From the NCBI RefSeq assembly GCF_014838715.1, contig NZ_CP061947.1, forward strand, positions 5,818,001 to 5,882,000: a stretch of 64,000 bases of DNA, in the 5' to 3' direction. The notes under the pieces were generated by a model, which worked only from the letters and a program-made list of their open reading frames with translations, made no database searches and had not been told where the DNA came from. Each line of letters opens with the position of its first letter. The stretch's first letter is position 1. Origin of the DNA: Algoriphagus sp. Y33 (GTDB lineage Bacteria; Bacteroidota; Bacteroidia; Cytophagales; Cyclobacteriaceae). The position numbers and the translations under genes are program-made. Below, piece after piece: positions 47,372-56,347 of the stretch.

Positions 47372-48250
47372 CTAGACGTTTACATGTCTTTCTGCATGAT
47401 ATGAGGATCGAACCAAAGGTCCGGATTCCACATATTTTAATCCCCTTGCCAGCCCCTCTTCTCTGTATTCCGCAAAAAGGTCAGGATGTATAAATTCGGC
47501 CACTTCGATATGCATTTTGGTAGGTTGAAGGTATTGGCCTAGGGTAAGAATGTCACAGCCATGGGCTGCCAAGTCATCCATAGCCTTGAAGACCTCTTCC
47601 TTTTTCTCTCCCAAACCTAGCATAATTCCCGTTTTGGTTCTCTTTCCAAATTCCTTTGTCAATTTAGTCTGCTCAAGGGATCGGGCATATTTAGCTTGAG
47701 GGCGAACTCTGCGGTAGAGACTTTCCACGGTTTCCATGTTGTGGGAAACTACTTCCTGGCCTCCACTGATCATCCTATAGAGGGCATCCCAATTAGATTT
47801 TACATCGGGGATAAGAGTTTCTATAGTAGTGGCAGGAGAGAGTTCTTTGGTCTGAATCACTGTTTGATACCAGATTTCAGCGCCTTTGTCTTTCAGCTCA
47901 TCTCTGTTTACTGAGGTCAGCACAGCATGCTTTACACCCATGAGTTTGATCGCTTCGGCTACTCTTCTAGGCTCATCAGTATCGTACTCAGGCGGTCTGC
48001 CTGTCGCCACAGCGCAAAATGAACAAGAGCGTGTACATACATTTCCTAAAATCATAAAGGTGGCGGTACCGGCTCCCCAGCATTCGCCCATATTTGGGCA
48101 ATTGCCGCTTTCGCAAATGGTGTGAAGCTTATGCTCATCTACCAGCTTGCGGACTTTGGCATATTCTTTCCCCACGGGAAGTTTCACCCTAAGCCAATCC
48201 GGCTTTTTTCTTCGGGTGGCTTCTTCGGAAATTACAGGTAATTCGATCAT
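47372..48250 (-). CDS. lipA: Lipoyl synthase
   Basis: Radical-SAM enzyme of 292 residues that inserts two sulfurs into octanoyl groups on carrier proteins. The auxiliary cluster cysteines C46, C51 and C57 lie in [12 protein letters not shown] and the radical-SAM cysteines C72, C76 and C79 in [10 protein letters not shown]. The conserved end includes [20 protein letters not shown]. It has a near-perfect Bacteroidota promoter just upstream. Its product modifies the glycine-cleavage H-protein and the 2-oxoacid dehydrogenases. Confidence 0.97.
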   Translation of the reverse strand: MIELPVISEEATRRKKPDWLRVKLPVGKEYAKVRKLVDEHKLHTICESGNCPNMGECWGAGTATFMILGNVCTRSCSFCAVATGRPPEYDTDEPRRVAEAIKLMGVKHAVLTSVNRDELKDKGAEIWYQTVIQTKELSPATTIETLIPDVKSNWDALYRMISGGQEVVSHNMETVESLYRRVRPQAKYARSLEQTKLTKEFGKRTKTGIMLGLGEKKEEVFKAMDDLAAHGCDILTLGQYLQPTKMHIEVAEFIHPDLFAEYREEGLARGLKYVESGPLVRSSYHAERHVNV

Positions 48251-48267
48251 TGATTTCTGATTTGATG

Positions 48268-48298
48268 CAAAGGTAAGTCAGTAGAGCACAAAACCCAA
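48268..48298 (-). promoter_or_regulatory. Promoter of lipA
   Basis: On the minus strand: TTG (48298-48296), 20 bases, then TACCTTTG (48275-48268). This matches the Bacteroidota housekeeping sigma consensus. The -7 box ends 17 bases before the lipA ATG, so the leader is very short. Confidence 0.65.
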
Positions 48299-48304
48299 GC
48301 TGAC

Positions 48305-49033
48305 CTATTTTCTGAACCCGTAGAAGAAGGTAAAGTAAGCCGATTGGAACAGTTGCCTGTTTTCTGTAGTGGGGATCAGCGGGATTTCTTTGGTAAAACC
48401 TTCGAGCATGTATCCAAGTTCCAATCCTGTCGCATTTGAGCGAAAAACCCCAAATTCAAAAGATATTGCCGCTTTCACATTACCCCCAAATGCAAACTCG
48501 GATTGGCCGATGCCCTCGAAAAGCCGGCCTGTTCCTAAAATGTTTCCAGGGGCTCGATGTATCTCAGAATCATATTGTTCGCGTACAGTTTCTACCCTAT
48601 TCAGTGCATATTCTATGTAATAAGGAGCGATTAATCCAAATGATGGCCCCACGGCCGCCAGGGCAGATACTTGGACGCCTTGATTGGGAGCTTTCTTGAA
48701 AAGAATTACTTCGCGACCATATTGGGGTCTGATCGAATAGAGGTAGTTAGACTTGCCGAAAATATAACTGTTGCCCAGCACGGTGTTATATCGGGTCTCC
48801 TTCGGGTTTTTGACATTGGAAAATTCCACAGCCACAAAACTAAACTGAGTGTCGTCAATCCGTGTTCCGGCTTTGAAAACAAAGCCACCGATTAATCCTC
48901 CATTCGTGTTTTTGTTAATGCCAAACATATATTCCTTATCGTATTCATAATTGCCGATATCATCTCTTTGGGCAAAAGATTCAATGGAAAAGGAAAGGAA
49001 TAGAATCGGTAAAATGAATTTCAGCTTGTTCAT
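48305..49033 (-). CDS. Putative outer-membrane beta-barrel protein
   Basis: Exported protein of 242 residues with a signal peptide ending near residue 21 (SFA|QRD). The mature part alternates hydrophobic and polar residues in strands separated by turns (GGLIGGFVFKAG, QFSFVAVEFSN, AAISFEFGVFRS, GLELGYMLEGF) and ends SAYFTFFYGFRK, like small outer-membrane barrels of Bacteroidota. No named family recognised. It is upstream of lipA on the same strand, but lipA has its own promoter between them. Confidence 0.75.
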   Translation of the reverse strand: MNKLKFILPILFLSFSIESFAQRDDIGNYEYDKEYMFGINKNTNGGLIGGFVFKAGTRIDDTQFSFVAVEFSNVKNPKETRYNTVLGNSYIFGKSNYLYSIRPQYGREVILFKKAPNQGVQVSALAAVGPSFGLIAPYYIEYALNRVETVREQYDSEIHRAPGNILGTGRLFEGIGQSEFAFGGNVKAAISFEFGVFRSNATGLELGYMLEGFTKEIPLIPTTENRQLFQSAYFTFFYGFRK

Positions 49034-49103
49034 TCGAGTTGGTCGAAAATATAGCCCTATTTTTGGGTGTTGGTATTTTAACTGATTTTAAAAATAAGAG
49101 TTT

Positions 49104-49508
49104 ATGTCCACTATAAAAAGTTCATATTTAGGGAATTTGAGAACGGAATCAGAACACCTGCAATCAGGTGTGAAAATTCTCACCGATGCTCCTGTAGATA
49201 ATAATGGAAAGGGAGAAGCTTTTTCTCCGACTGATTTGGTCGCTAGTGCTTTAGGAAGCTGTATGGTGACTATTATGGGAATTGTGGCTAACAGAGATTC
49301 TGTTTCCTTGGAAGGTTTGACGTGGGATGTGACCAAAGTAATGCAGGCCTCACCCCGAAAAATAAGTGAAATCATTGTTGATTTCCATTGGGGAAATCCC
49401 GTTAATGATGCTGCGATGATCCAAAAATTGAAGAATGCAGCCAAAACCTGCCCTGTTGCCTTAAGCTTGGATCCGGAAATTAAGCAGACCTTGAAGTTCG
49501 ATTTCTAG
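49104..49508 (+). CDS. OsmC/Ohr-family protein
   Basis: Peroxide-detoxifying-type protein of 134 residues. The two conserved cysteines are C53 (ALGSCMVTIMG) and C116 (KTCPVALSLD), placed as in OsmC thiol peroxidases; the TDLVASALG segment is also typical. It stands alone with short flanking gaps. The 185 bases after it (to 49693) show no other gene. Confidence 0.92.
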   Translation: MSTIKSSYLGNLRTESEHLQSGVKILTDAPVDNNGKGEAFSPTDLVASALGSCMVTIMGIVANRDSVSLEGLTWDVTKVMQASPRKISEIIVDFHWGNPVNDAAMIQKLKNAAKTCPVALSLDPEIKQTLKFDF

Positions 49509-49693
49509 GCAAATATTTAGCCTGAATAAACTTCCTTCTACAAGTGAGTGACGAAAGTGACCTAAGATTTGTTGAACTCTTAAAATGAGGATACATCGGT
49601 CTTTGGCCTCCCTTCTTCAAGCCTCCAAGCTAAAGAAATTGAAGTTACGGGCATTATTGAGGACAAGTATAAAAGTATATAAACCCATCTATT

Positions 49694-50602
49694 ATGAGCT
49701 ATTTGTTTGAATCTTTTGAAGGTTGGAAAAGCTATTGTGGAGAGAAGAATATGTCACTGCCTGAGTCGGTGATCGAATACGAAGTCGATCAGAAAAACGG
49801 AACAGGGGATAAGATCAAAGCTGGGCTTCTTCAGGCTTATGCTGTCATGAAGGATGCGGTGAAAACCGGTCTGGAGGAAGAGATGATCTCTCGCTCCGGA
49901 ATGATCAACAATGGGGCAAAGAAAGTTTACAATCATCCATTAGCAGTACTTTCTCCAGAGTTTCAGAAGTTGATCTCTAGGGCTTTGGCAGCCAAGGAAG
50001 TCAATTCATGCATGGGAAGAGTGGTCGCTGCCCCTACGGCCGGTGCAAGTGGGATTCTTCCCGGGACGCTGGTCACCCTTCAGGAAATCCATGGATTAAG
50101 TGATGAGCAAATTGTCGAAGGACTTTTGGTAGGAGCCGGGATTGCTTTGATTATCGAAGAAAAGGCAAGCTTGGCAGGAGCTGTGGGCGGTTGCCAAGCA
50201 GAGACCGGTTCCGCTGCCGCGATGGCTTCCGGAGCGATAGTGTATTGCTTGGGTGGAAATACAGATCAAATATTCAATGCAGTCGCCGTCACTATTCAGT
50301 GTATGCTGGGATTGGTTTGTGATCCTGTGGCAGGATTGGTAGAAGTGCCCTGTGTTGTAAGGAATGCAAGTGCAGCAGCCATTGCATTCAGTTCGGCCCA
50401 GATAGCTTTGGCCAATGTAAGTGCGGTAATTCCCGTGGACGAATGCGTGGAGGCAATGGGAGAAGTAGGAGCCTCAATGGAAAGCAGGTATAAGGAAACA
50501 GCGATGGGAGGATTGGCTGCGACATTGACAGGGCAGGCTATTGCCGAGCGGGTGTTGATAAAAGATATTGAGATCTTACCCGACGATGAATTAAAGGAAT
50601 AG
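49694..50602 (+). CDS. sdaAA: L-serine ammonia-lyase, iron-sulfur dependent, alpha subunit
   Basis: Catalytic alpha subunit of serine dehydratase, 302 residues, converting serine to pyruvate and ammonia with a [4Fe-4S] cluster. Visible signatures are SCMGRVVAAPTAGASGILPG, GGCQAETGSAAAMASGA and LVCDPVAGLVEVPCVVRNA, which hold the cluster cysteines. The beta subunit is not next to it, so it must be elsewhere. It converges with the next gene and overlaps it by 12 bases. Confidence 0.93.
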   Translation: MSYLFESFEGWKSYCGEKNMSLPESVIEYEVDQKNGTGDKIKAGLLQAYAVMKDAVKTGLEEEMISRSGMINNGAKKVYNHPLAVLSPEFQKLISRALAAKEVNSCMGRVVAAPTAGASGILPGTLVTLQEIHGLSDEQIVEGLLVGAGIALIIEEKASLAGAVGGCQAETGSAAAMASGAIVYCLGGNTDQIFNAVAVTIQCMLGLVCDPVAGLVEVPCVVRNASAAAIAFSSAQIALANVSAVIPVDECVEAMGEVGASMESRYKETAMGGLAATLTGQAIAERVLIKDIEILPDDELKE

Positions 50603-51049
50603 GTTTTTCAGAAAAGGTACTGCTAGAAGTTGATCAATACTTAAACTGAGCACTACAGCCCAAAGGCATGCACTCCAAAACATGTGTAAATAAATATGTC
50701 TCTTTTTGACACCAAAAGACACCATGATTAGTGTCCCGCCGATCGGTGTGAGTAAAAGTGGTGTAAAAAAAGCAATTCCAATTTCCCCATATTTTCTCCA
50801 GAGGTGGACAATTCTTCTATTCTTCTTGGAGAAAACAAGCTTTGGTTTCCTTTGGAAACTCCCTTCAAAGAGTGCCTTGATTTTTGTCCCCAGCAATGTG
50901 AAAATGATTACACTGGTCATCATTCCTGCGACAGTTACCAACGCAGTACCCAAAACACTGTAGCCGGCAGCAGAGCCTAATACAGGACCCGCTATAAATT
51001 TAAACCAACACAAGAAATAGATTCCCAAGAAGGTCAGGATTTCTTCCAT
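50591..51049 (-). CDS. Small multi-spanning membrane protein (small multidrug export-like)
   Basis: Protein of 152 residues with about four membrane segments (near 1-25, 28-55, 92-115, 122-145) and a basic cytoplasmic loop (FQRKPKLVFSKKNRRIVHLW). The sequence FFTPLLLTPIGGTLIMVSFG recalls the Sm_multidrug_ex family, whose role is poorly defined; a SNARE-associated-like protein is an alternative. Its start overlaps the stop region of the exchanger gene, so both are likely co-transcribed. Confidence 0.75.
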   Translation of the reverse strand: MEEILTFLGIYFLCWFKFIAGPVLGSAAGYSVLGTALVTVAGMMTSVIIFTLLGTKIKALFEGSFQRKPKLVFSKKNRRIVHLWRKYGEIGIAFFTPLLLTPIGGTLIMVSFGVKKRHIYLHMFWSACLWAVVLSLSIDQLLAVPFLKNLFL

Positions 51050-51987
51050 TACAGTAGGAAATACAAATAGGCAAGATAGCTTGCTAAAAGCAGTGAGCCT
51101 TCAACTTTTGAAATGCGCATCTTCGCACGCATTAAAACGAATAAGAGAAGCGTAATTCCCAGCATCCATAAGAAATCAGAATCGATGAATGCCTGCGATA
51201 CGCCAATTGGCTTAATGATCGCAGTAAGGCCAATTATGGACAGAATATTCATGATGTTGCTACCAAGAATATTGCCTAATGCCAAGTCCGTTCGTTTGGA
51301 CAATGCTGCTATAATCGAGGTGATAAGCTCGGGCAAGCTTGTGCCGATGGCGATGATGGTCACTCCGATTATCCGTTCTGATACTCCGAACTCTCTGGAG
51401 ATTTTCACGGCGTTATTCACTAATAGTTCGGATCCAAAGTATAAGCCTACTACTCCACCTAAAAATAGGCCAATGGATGCAAACCAAGAGTAGTTTTTCA
51501 CCTGCTCGATTTCTTCTTCTACTTCTGTGTTGTCGATTAAGTCCGCATTTGGACCTTTGAAGAGATAGACATTGAAGGCTATAAACAATCCGAACAAGAA
51601 GATACCTTCCCAGAGCTCAATAAACCCATTGTAGCTTAATGCATAGAAAAGGATCGAGACCAATAAAGTGACCAGATAATCTACTCTGATATGACTTTTC
51701 TTAATCAAGATTGGATAGAATAATCCGCTTATCCCGAGAACAAGTCCAAGGTTGGCAATATTGGAACCAACTACATTTCCAATAGAAATATCGCTATTTC
51801 CCTTGAGTGCGGCATTTACACTGACCAGCAGCTCAGGTGCAGAGGTGCCGAATGCGACTACGGTCATCCCAATCAGTCCGGCACTCATGCCTAACTTTAC
51901 CGCCATGGCGGAAGCACCGTCTACTAATATTTTTCCTCCATAGAGGAGAATGATCAAACCAAGAAATAAGAGGAAATAGGGAAGCAT
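51049..51987 (-). CDS. Calcium/sodium antiporter (CaCA, YrbG type)
   Basis: Inner-membrane exchanger of 312 residues with about ten membrane segments in two inverted halves. Each half carries an alpha-repeat motif: GMTVVAFGTSAPELLVSVNA near 42-60 and GVTIIAIGTSLPELITSIIA near 208-227, with the acidic ligands in the APE/LPE positions. It swaps Ca2+ for Na+ or H+ (family knowledge). It lies between upp and the small membrane protein gene on the same strand. Confidence 0.94.
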   Translation of the reverse strand: MLPYFLLFLGLIILLYGGKILVDGASAMAVKLGMSAGLIGMTVVAFGTSAPELLVSVNAALKGNSDISIGNVVGSNIANLGLVLGISGLFYPILIKKSHIRVDYLVTLLVSILFYALSYNGFIELWEGIFLFGLFIAFNVYLFKGPNADLIDNTEVEEEIEQVKNYSWFASIGLFLGGVVGLYFGSELLVNNAVKISREFGVSERIIGVTIIAIGTSLPELITSIIAALSKRTDLALGNILGSNIMNILSIIGLTAIIKPIGVSQAFIDSDFLWMLGITLLLFVLMRAKMRISKVEGSLLLASYLAYLYFLL

Positions 51988-51994
51988 GTACTAA

Positions 51995-52639
51995 TTAAAG
52001 TTTTGGACCAAAAGCAAGATCTCCTGCATCGCCCAGTCCGGGGACAATGTAGGATTGGTGATTTAATTTTTCATCAATTGCTCCCAGCCAGAGGGAATAG
52101 GAACACCTGCTGTTTTCTTTGAGGTATTGGATGCCCTCAGGTGCTGCAATGACTGCGGCTATGTGGATATGTTTGGGAGTGCCGTGGGACAGTATAGTTT
52201 GTATGGCCTCTATCAGTGATTTGCCAGTTGCAAGCATAGGATCAGCAAGGATGATAATTCTCCCTTCTACTGTGGGACTGGCATGATATCCAAGTTGAAC
52301 CGTGATTTCTCCCGGTTGACTCTCATCTCTAAAAGCGCCGATAAACCCACTGTCAGCCTGATCAAAATAATTCAAAAATCCATTGTAAAAAGGTAAAGAG
52401 GCTCTCATCACTGAGATAATTACAGGTTGTTCTACCGGGGCTAATGCGAAAGTGGGGGTAAGCGGAGTTTCAATTTTCTCAGAAACGTATTCAAAAGATT
52501 TTGAGATTTCATAGGCCATTATTTCGCCCATGCGCTCCAAATTTCTACGGAAGCGCATCCGGTCATGTTGAATACTTACATCCCGCATTTCCCGAAGGAA
52601 ATGATTTGCTATAGATGATGTGTCAGAAAGAACAAACAT
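51995..52639 (-). CDS. upp: Uracil phosphoribosyltransferase
   Basis: Pyrimidine salvage enzyme of 214 residues, making UMP from uracil and PRPP. The PRPP-binding motif is IILADPMLATGKSL, and the uracil-binding end is YIVPGLGDAGDLAFGPKL; both are diagnostic. It is the first gene of an apparent upp - exchanger - membrane protein run (gaps of 7 and -1 bases). A TATCTTCG box at about 52,643-52,650 on the minus strand may be its -7 element. Confidence 0.95.
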   Translation of the reverse strand: MFVLSDTSSIANHFLREMRDVSIQHDRMRFRRNLERMGEIMAYEISKSFEYVSEKIETPLTPTFALAPVEQPVIISVMRASLPFYNGFLNYFDQADSGFIGAFRDESQPGEITVQLGYHASPTVEGRIIILADPMLATGKSLIEAIQTILSHGTPKHIHIAAVIAAPEGIQYLKENSRCSYSLWLGAIDEKLNHQSYIVPGLGDAGDLAFGPKL

Positions 52640-52655
52640 AGTGCGAAGATAAAAT

Positions 52656-52685
52656 AAAAACCCGGCTCTTTGGAGCTGGGTTTTT
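52656..52685 (-). terminator. Terminator after the flotillin gene
   Basis: Stem AAAAACCCAGCTC / GAGCCGGGTTTTT on the minus strand with loop CAAA (one G-U type pair), followed by ATTTTA. It lies 22 bases after the flotillin stop. Confidence 0.8.
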
Positions 52686-52707
52686 GATAAGGTTGAACAA
52701 GTTTTTA

Positions 52708-54219
52708 TTACTCTTCAGGTTTCGGCTTCTCTTTGGCTTGGGGCGGCTCTTTTAAGTCATCTCCCTTCAAGTATGTAGGCAGATTCAAGCCCGCCATGTT
52801 GAATAATTCATTTAATGGTGGAACTGTCTTCATCATTCCAGAGACAAAATTGGCTGTGGAGCCGTTTCCGTTTTCACCTTGTCCCGAATCCCAAACCGTG
52901 ATTTTATCAATCTTAATATTTTTCACTGCTTCCACTTGGGTTTTTACCAGTTCAGGCAGTTTCTCAATCAGTAGCAATTGGAATGCTTTGGTAGGATCTC
53001 CCCCCGCAGCACTTACAACCTCCCGGTAGCCTTCTGCTTGTTTCGTCAATATTTCAAAGAGCCCTTTTGCTTCGGCTTCCATCTTAGCATAGATCGCATC
53101 AGCTTCACCTTTTGCATGCTCTCTGATTCGCTCAGCCTCTGCTTGTGCATCTATGATTGCCCGTTGTTTGGCTATTTCTGCCGGAATGACAATGTTGGCA
53201 TTTTGCGTGGAGCGTTCTCTTTCTGCCCTGGCTGTTTCTGCTTTTTGCTCCGCTAGGTAGGCTTCCTCTAGAGCCTTTGCACTTTGCACTTTTTCCGAGG
53301 CAAGTGCAATCCTCAAAGCCTCTGCCTCTTTTTCCCTTCGCTGTGCATCGGATTGGGCAATGGAGATTTTGGCTTCGTTTTCCCCTTTGATCGCAATGGC
53401 ATTCGCCTCCGATGTTTTTACACGGGTGTCTCGTTGCGCTTCGGCTTTACCGATACTTTCGTCTTTTGCAGCCTCAGCTATACTGACTTCCCGGTTTTTA
53501 TTGGTAATCGCGATTTTCACATCACGGTCACGCTGGGTGTCAGCAATCTGAACGTCTTTTTCACGATCTGCAAGAGCTTTTCCGGTTTCACCGATTTTCT
53601 CTTGCTCAGCTACTGAGATTTTTGCTTCGTTGATTGCTTTTGCGGCAGCTTCTTTTCCCAGAGCCTCGATGTATCCCGATTCGTCTTTGATATCCGTTAC
53701 GTTGACGTTTATCAGTTTCAAGCCGATTTTCTTCAGCTCGCTGTCCACATTCTTGGAGATACTTTCTAGAAATTTATCTCTGTCAGAGTTAATTTCTTCA
53801 ATGGTCATTGTCGCAATCACCAAACGTAACTGACCAAAAAGAATATCTTTTGAAAGCTCTTGGATTTGCTCATGTGCTAGACCCAATAGACGCTCGGCAG
53901 CTGTATTCATCGTGTCTGTGTCAGTAGAAATAGCAATAGTGAATCTACAGGGAACGTCCACCCGGATATTCTGACGGCTTAGTGCATTGGTCAGATTAGC
54001 TTCAATGGAAATCGGTTTCAAGTCCAGATAAGCATAATCCTGAATTACCGGCCAGATGAAAGCTCCACCGCCATGTATACATCTGGCGGAAGTGCCTCCT
54101 GTTTTCCCATAGACGACAAGTATTTTGTCAGAAGGACAGCGTTTGTAACGGGAGACGAGTGCCAAAATAGTCACGAAGACAACAACTGTCGCGACAACAA
54201 TAAGAATTAATGGATCCAT
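52708..54219 (-). CDS. Flotillin-like SPFH-domain protein
   Basis: Membrane-scaffold protein of 503 residues. It has one N-terminal membrane segment (about 2-22), the SPFH/band-7 domain (about 25-200), and a long Ala/Glu-rich coiled coil (about 205-395) with KAEAQRD-like and EAERIREHAKGEADAIYAKM repeats. A flotillin C-terminus follows (KAFQLLLIEKLPELVKTQVE). Flotillins organise membrane microdomains and interact with NfeD-type proteins. The next upstream gene encodes such an OB-fold membrane partner 12 bases away. Confidence 0.93.
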   Translation of the reverse strand: MDPLILIVVATVVVFVTILALVSRYKRCPSDKILVVYGKTGGTSARCIHGGGAFIWPVIQDYAYLDLKPISIEANLTNALSRQNIRVDVPCRFTIAISTDTDTMNTAAERLLGLAHEQIQELSKDILFGQLRLVIATMTIEEINSDRDKFLESISKNVDSELKKIGLKLINVNVTDIKDESGYIEALGKEAAAKAINEAKISVAEQEKIGETGKALADREKDVQIADTQRDRDVKIAITNKNREVSIAEAAKDESIGKAEAQRDTRVKTSEANAIAIKGENEAKISIAQSDAQRREKEAEALRIALASEKVQSAKALEEAYLAEQKAETARAERERSTQNANIVIPAEIAKQRAIIDAQAEAERIREHAKGEADAIYAKMEAEAKGLFEILTKQAEGYREVVSAAGGDPTKAFQLLLIEKLPELVKTQVEAVKNIKIDKITVWDSGQGENGNGSTANFVSGMMKTVPPLNELFNMAGLNLPTYLKGDDLKEPPQAKEKPKPEE

Positions 54220-54231
54220 AAAAGAATTGAT

Positions 54232-54798
54232 TTAAAGCTTTTCTACGATGAGGATATTGCCACTTTCTACCCGCATGATTCTAACGGTGGCATTGGTTTC
54301 TATTTTATCTTGTTCAGTCATAGCATCAAGTTCACGCACCGAACCATTCAGGCTTACCATAATTTTTCCTTTGCCCTGCATGTTGCCGGGAATGGCTAGA
54401 TAAACGTTGGCAATTTTATTCAGCGTTTTTTCCAAACGAAAAGTGTTGTCTTCTCCTAGCTTTTGAATTTGCCTAATTATTAGAAAAAAGGAATAAACAA
54501 AAGCAAATCCTATTGTCAAACTGATTAGCAGAAGTAGGGGGTAATTTGGGATTATCGCATAAAAAGAAATCCCTGCCCAGCTAAATCCGAGCAAGAAATT
54601 GATCAGGTTTCGCAAGGAGAAAAGCTGGAATGGAGCTTCTGCACCATCCAAATCCCCATCAAAGTCAGCCTCAATGCCGTCAGAGCCTCCTGATCCTACA
54701 AATGTCAAGATCGTCTGGAGTATGAAAACCAATGAAATAGGTATAGCGATATACCAAAACAGTTTGAGTTGAGGATCTAATCCCTCTAAAAATTCCAT
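54232..54798 (-). CDS. NfeD/OB-fold-type membrane partner of flotillin
   Basis: Protein of 188 residues from the ATG at 54798 (an upstream TTG at 54834 is less likely). A membrane segment (about 15-35), an acidic loop GIEADFDGDLDGAEAPFQ, two more membrane segments (about 65-115), then a C-terminal OB-like beta domain (YLAIPGNMQGKGKIMVSLNGS, ATVRIMRVESGNILIVEKL). This layout matches the YuaF/NfeD partners found beside flotillin genes (family knowledge). First gene of the two-gene unit. Confidence 0.82.
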   Translation of the reverse strand: MEFLEGLDPQLKLFWYIAIPISLVFILQTILTFVGSGGSDGIEADFDGDLDGAEAPFQLFSLRNLINFLLGFSWAGISFYAIIPNYPLLLLISLTIGFAFVYSFFLIIRQIQKLGEDNTFRLEKTLNKIANVYLAIPGNMQGKGKIMVSLNGSVRELDAMTEQDKIETNATVRIMRVESGNILIVEKL

Positions 54799-54962
54799 GT
54801 CAATATAAGTTATAGCCACCTTAGCTAGGCTCAAAATATCAAAAAATATCTAATTACTGACTTTCTATTTTGGAATAAATTTGATGGATTCAGAAGCATA
54901 TGGCTTAACTGTCGATTGTACCATGCATTTGACTAATCAAAATGTATAGGTAGAAGTAAAAA

Positions 54963-54991
54963 AAATCCTGGAAATTAAGCTTCCGGGATTT
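54963..54991 (-). terminator. Terminator after the lipocalin gene
   Basis: Minus-strand stem AAATCCCGGAA / TTCCAGGATTT (one G-U type pair) followed by eight or more T. It lies nine bases past the lipocalin stop. Confidence 0.75.
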
Positions 54992-54999
54992 CAGCTTGC

Positions 55000-55547
55000 T
55001 CAGCATTCAGATTGAATTGTTTTTTCAAGTTTGCCGATATCAAACCCTTTTTCGGCAATACCTTCCAGAAGTTTTTCGTAGAGCGTATCATCTATCTCAG
55101 GTGTTCTGGATAGGATCCAGAGATAGTTGTGATTGGGATGTCCGACCACAGCATAAGAGTAATCTTTGGCTAAGTCTATGATCCAGTATTTTCCCTTCAA
55201 TGGCCAAAAGAACTGCACTTTTAGCTTGGCATTGCCTGAGCCATCCTCTACAAAGGCCTTTGCGGTGGAAATTTTTGTTTTCCCTTCGGGTAGATTACAG
55301 CTGTTTATCACGGTTATGGTGCCGTCTTCATTCGCTGAATAGTTCGCTTTGGTGCACGTGCATTCTTTTTGAAAAGACTGGGGAAACGAAGCGATCTCAT
55401 ACCAGTCTCCAGCGTATTTTTCAAGGTCTACGTAAGGAACAGTTTCCAGATCCTGTTCTTTGTTTTTTTTGACAGAAGCATGATTCCTGCTGCTGCCAAA
55501 AGTGGCATTGCCAAGGCAAATTTTTCGGGATAGGTCAAGGTTCTCAT
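55000..55547 (-). pseudogene. Lipocalin (Blc-like) interrupted by a frameshift at an A8 tract
   Basis: Two frames together give one complete bacterial lipocalin. From the ATG at 55547 the first frame encodes a hydrophobic export segment (MRTLTYPEKFALAMPLLAAA, GIMLLS). It then enters a run of eight A (55465-55472 on the plus strand as T). The mature lipocalin continues only in the -1 frame: ETVPYVDLEKYAGDWYEIAS, NPEDGTI-like strands, KYWIIDLAKDYSYAVVGHPN, YLWILSRTPEID, and ends KTIQSEC. The reading at the junction (TCA AAA AAA ACA) is a classic A-AAA-AAA slip site, so the break may be a sequencing error, a real mutation, phase variation or programmed frameshifting. Without a slip only a 39-residue peptide is made. 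Confidence 0.75.
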
Positions 55548-55557
55548 ATTGGCTGGT

Positions 55558-56343
55558 TTACTTAGGTTTAAATGGAGCTGTTTCTCTATTTTGATAGCCA
55601 TGATAACTTATGGCTGCGAAGAGAACCACAGCGCCGATAAGTGCTGCCCATTGGATTGACGGAATGCTCTCCCAGTGCCTTATTGCAATGGCGACTAAGG
55701 CCCACACCCCCACAGATGCAAATTCCCGAAGATTTCGACTTATAATCATAAAGAGATTGAGAAGTACAGCGACAGTAATCATTAGTATTGTCCAAGTAAT
55801 TTCTGATATGCCGCCATCCCAACCTACCTTCGCCAGGTACGCTGATATATTTGCGATAGTAGCCACCGCTATCCAACCACTGTAAAGTGCAATTGGCCAC
55901 CATAGCCAAAAAATAATGGGACGTGGAGCATCCCATCGTTCCATATTCGTGTTCAGAATTGTAATAATCAGACAAGTTAAAATTCCACACATAATAACGA
56001 TGCTCATCCCCGTGAATTCCATAAGCCACATGTAAATCCAGAGCCCATTGCCAATATTGGCCATGATCAAGTAAGGACCGATCTGTGAAAGAAAATCAGA
56101 ATCCTTGATTGAACTGAATGCTCTCGAAATAAAGAAGCTTGCTTGGGCTAAAAGAGCTAAAAAGATTAATCCCCAGATCGAAAATGCGTATCCCGCCGGT
56201 GTAAATAGGTTTGCGTATTTCTCGCTTAGGGAACTCATAGTGTTTCCATTTAAGCCCTTGGCATTTACCCAATAGTTCCAAAAGATGACTAGTAATAATA
56301 CCGTCATATTCAGGATGGAGTATATTTTATGTGATTTCTTCAT
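55558..56343 (-). CDS. TspO/MBR-related membrane protein
   Basis: Protein of 261 residues with seven or so membrane segments rich in Trp. It carries the TspO-like signature FTPAGYAFSIWGLIFLALL near 48-66 and a C-terminal WALVAIAIRHW. It is longer than classic TspO (about 160 residues) and matches the extended 'tryptophan-rich sensory' form common in Bacteroidota. The role is probably binding or transport of small hydrophobic ligands. It is 4 bases downstream of the flavoprotein gene and is followed closely by the lipocalin, suggesting one transcript. Confidence 0.82.
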   Translation of the reverse strand: MKKSHKIYSILNMTVLLLVIFWNYWVNAKGLNGNTMSSLSEKYANLFTPAGYAFSIWGLIFLALLAQASFFISRAFSSIKDSDFLSQIGPYLIMANIGNGLWIYMWLMEFTGMSIVIMCGILTCLIITILNTNMERWDAPRPIIFWLWWPIALYSGWIAVATIANISAYLAKVGWDGGISEITWTILMITVAVLLNLFMIISRNLREFASVGVWALVAIAIRHWESIPSIQWAALIGAVVLFAAISYHGYQNRETAPFKPK

Positions 56344-56347
56344 TTCT

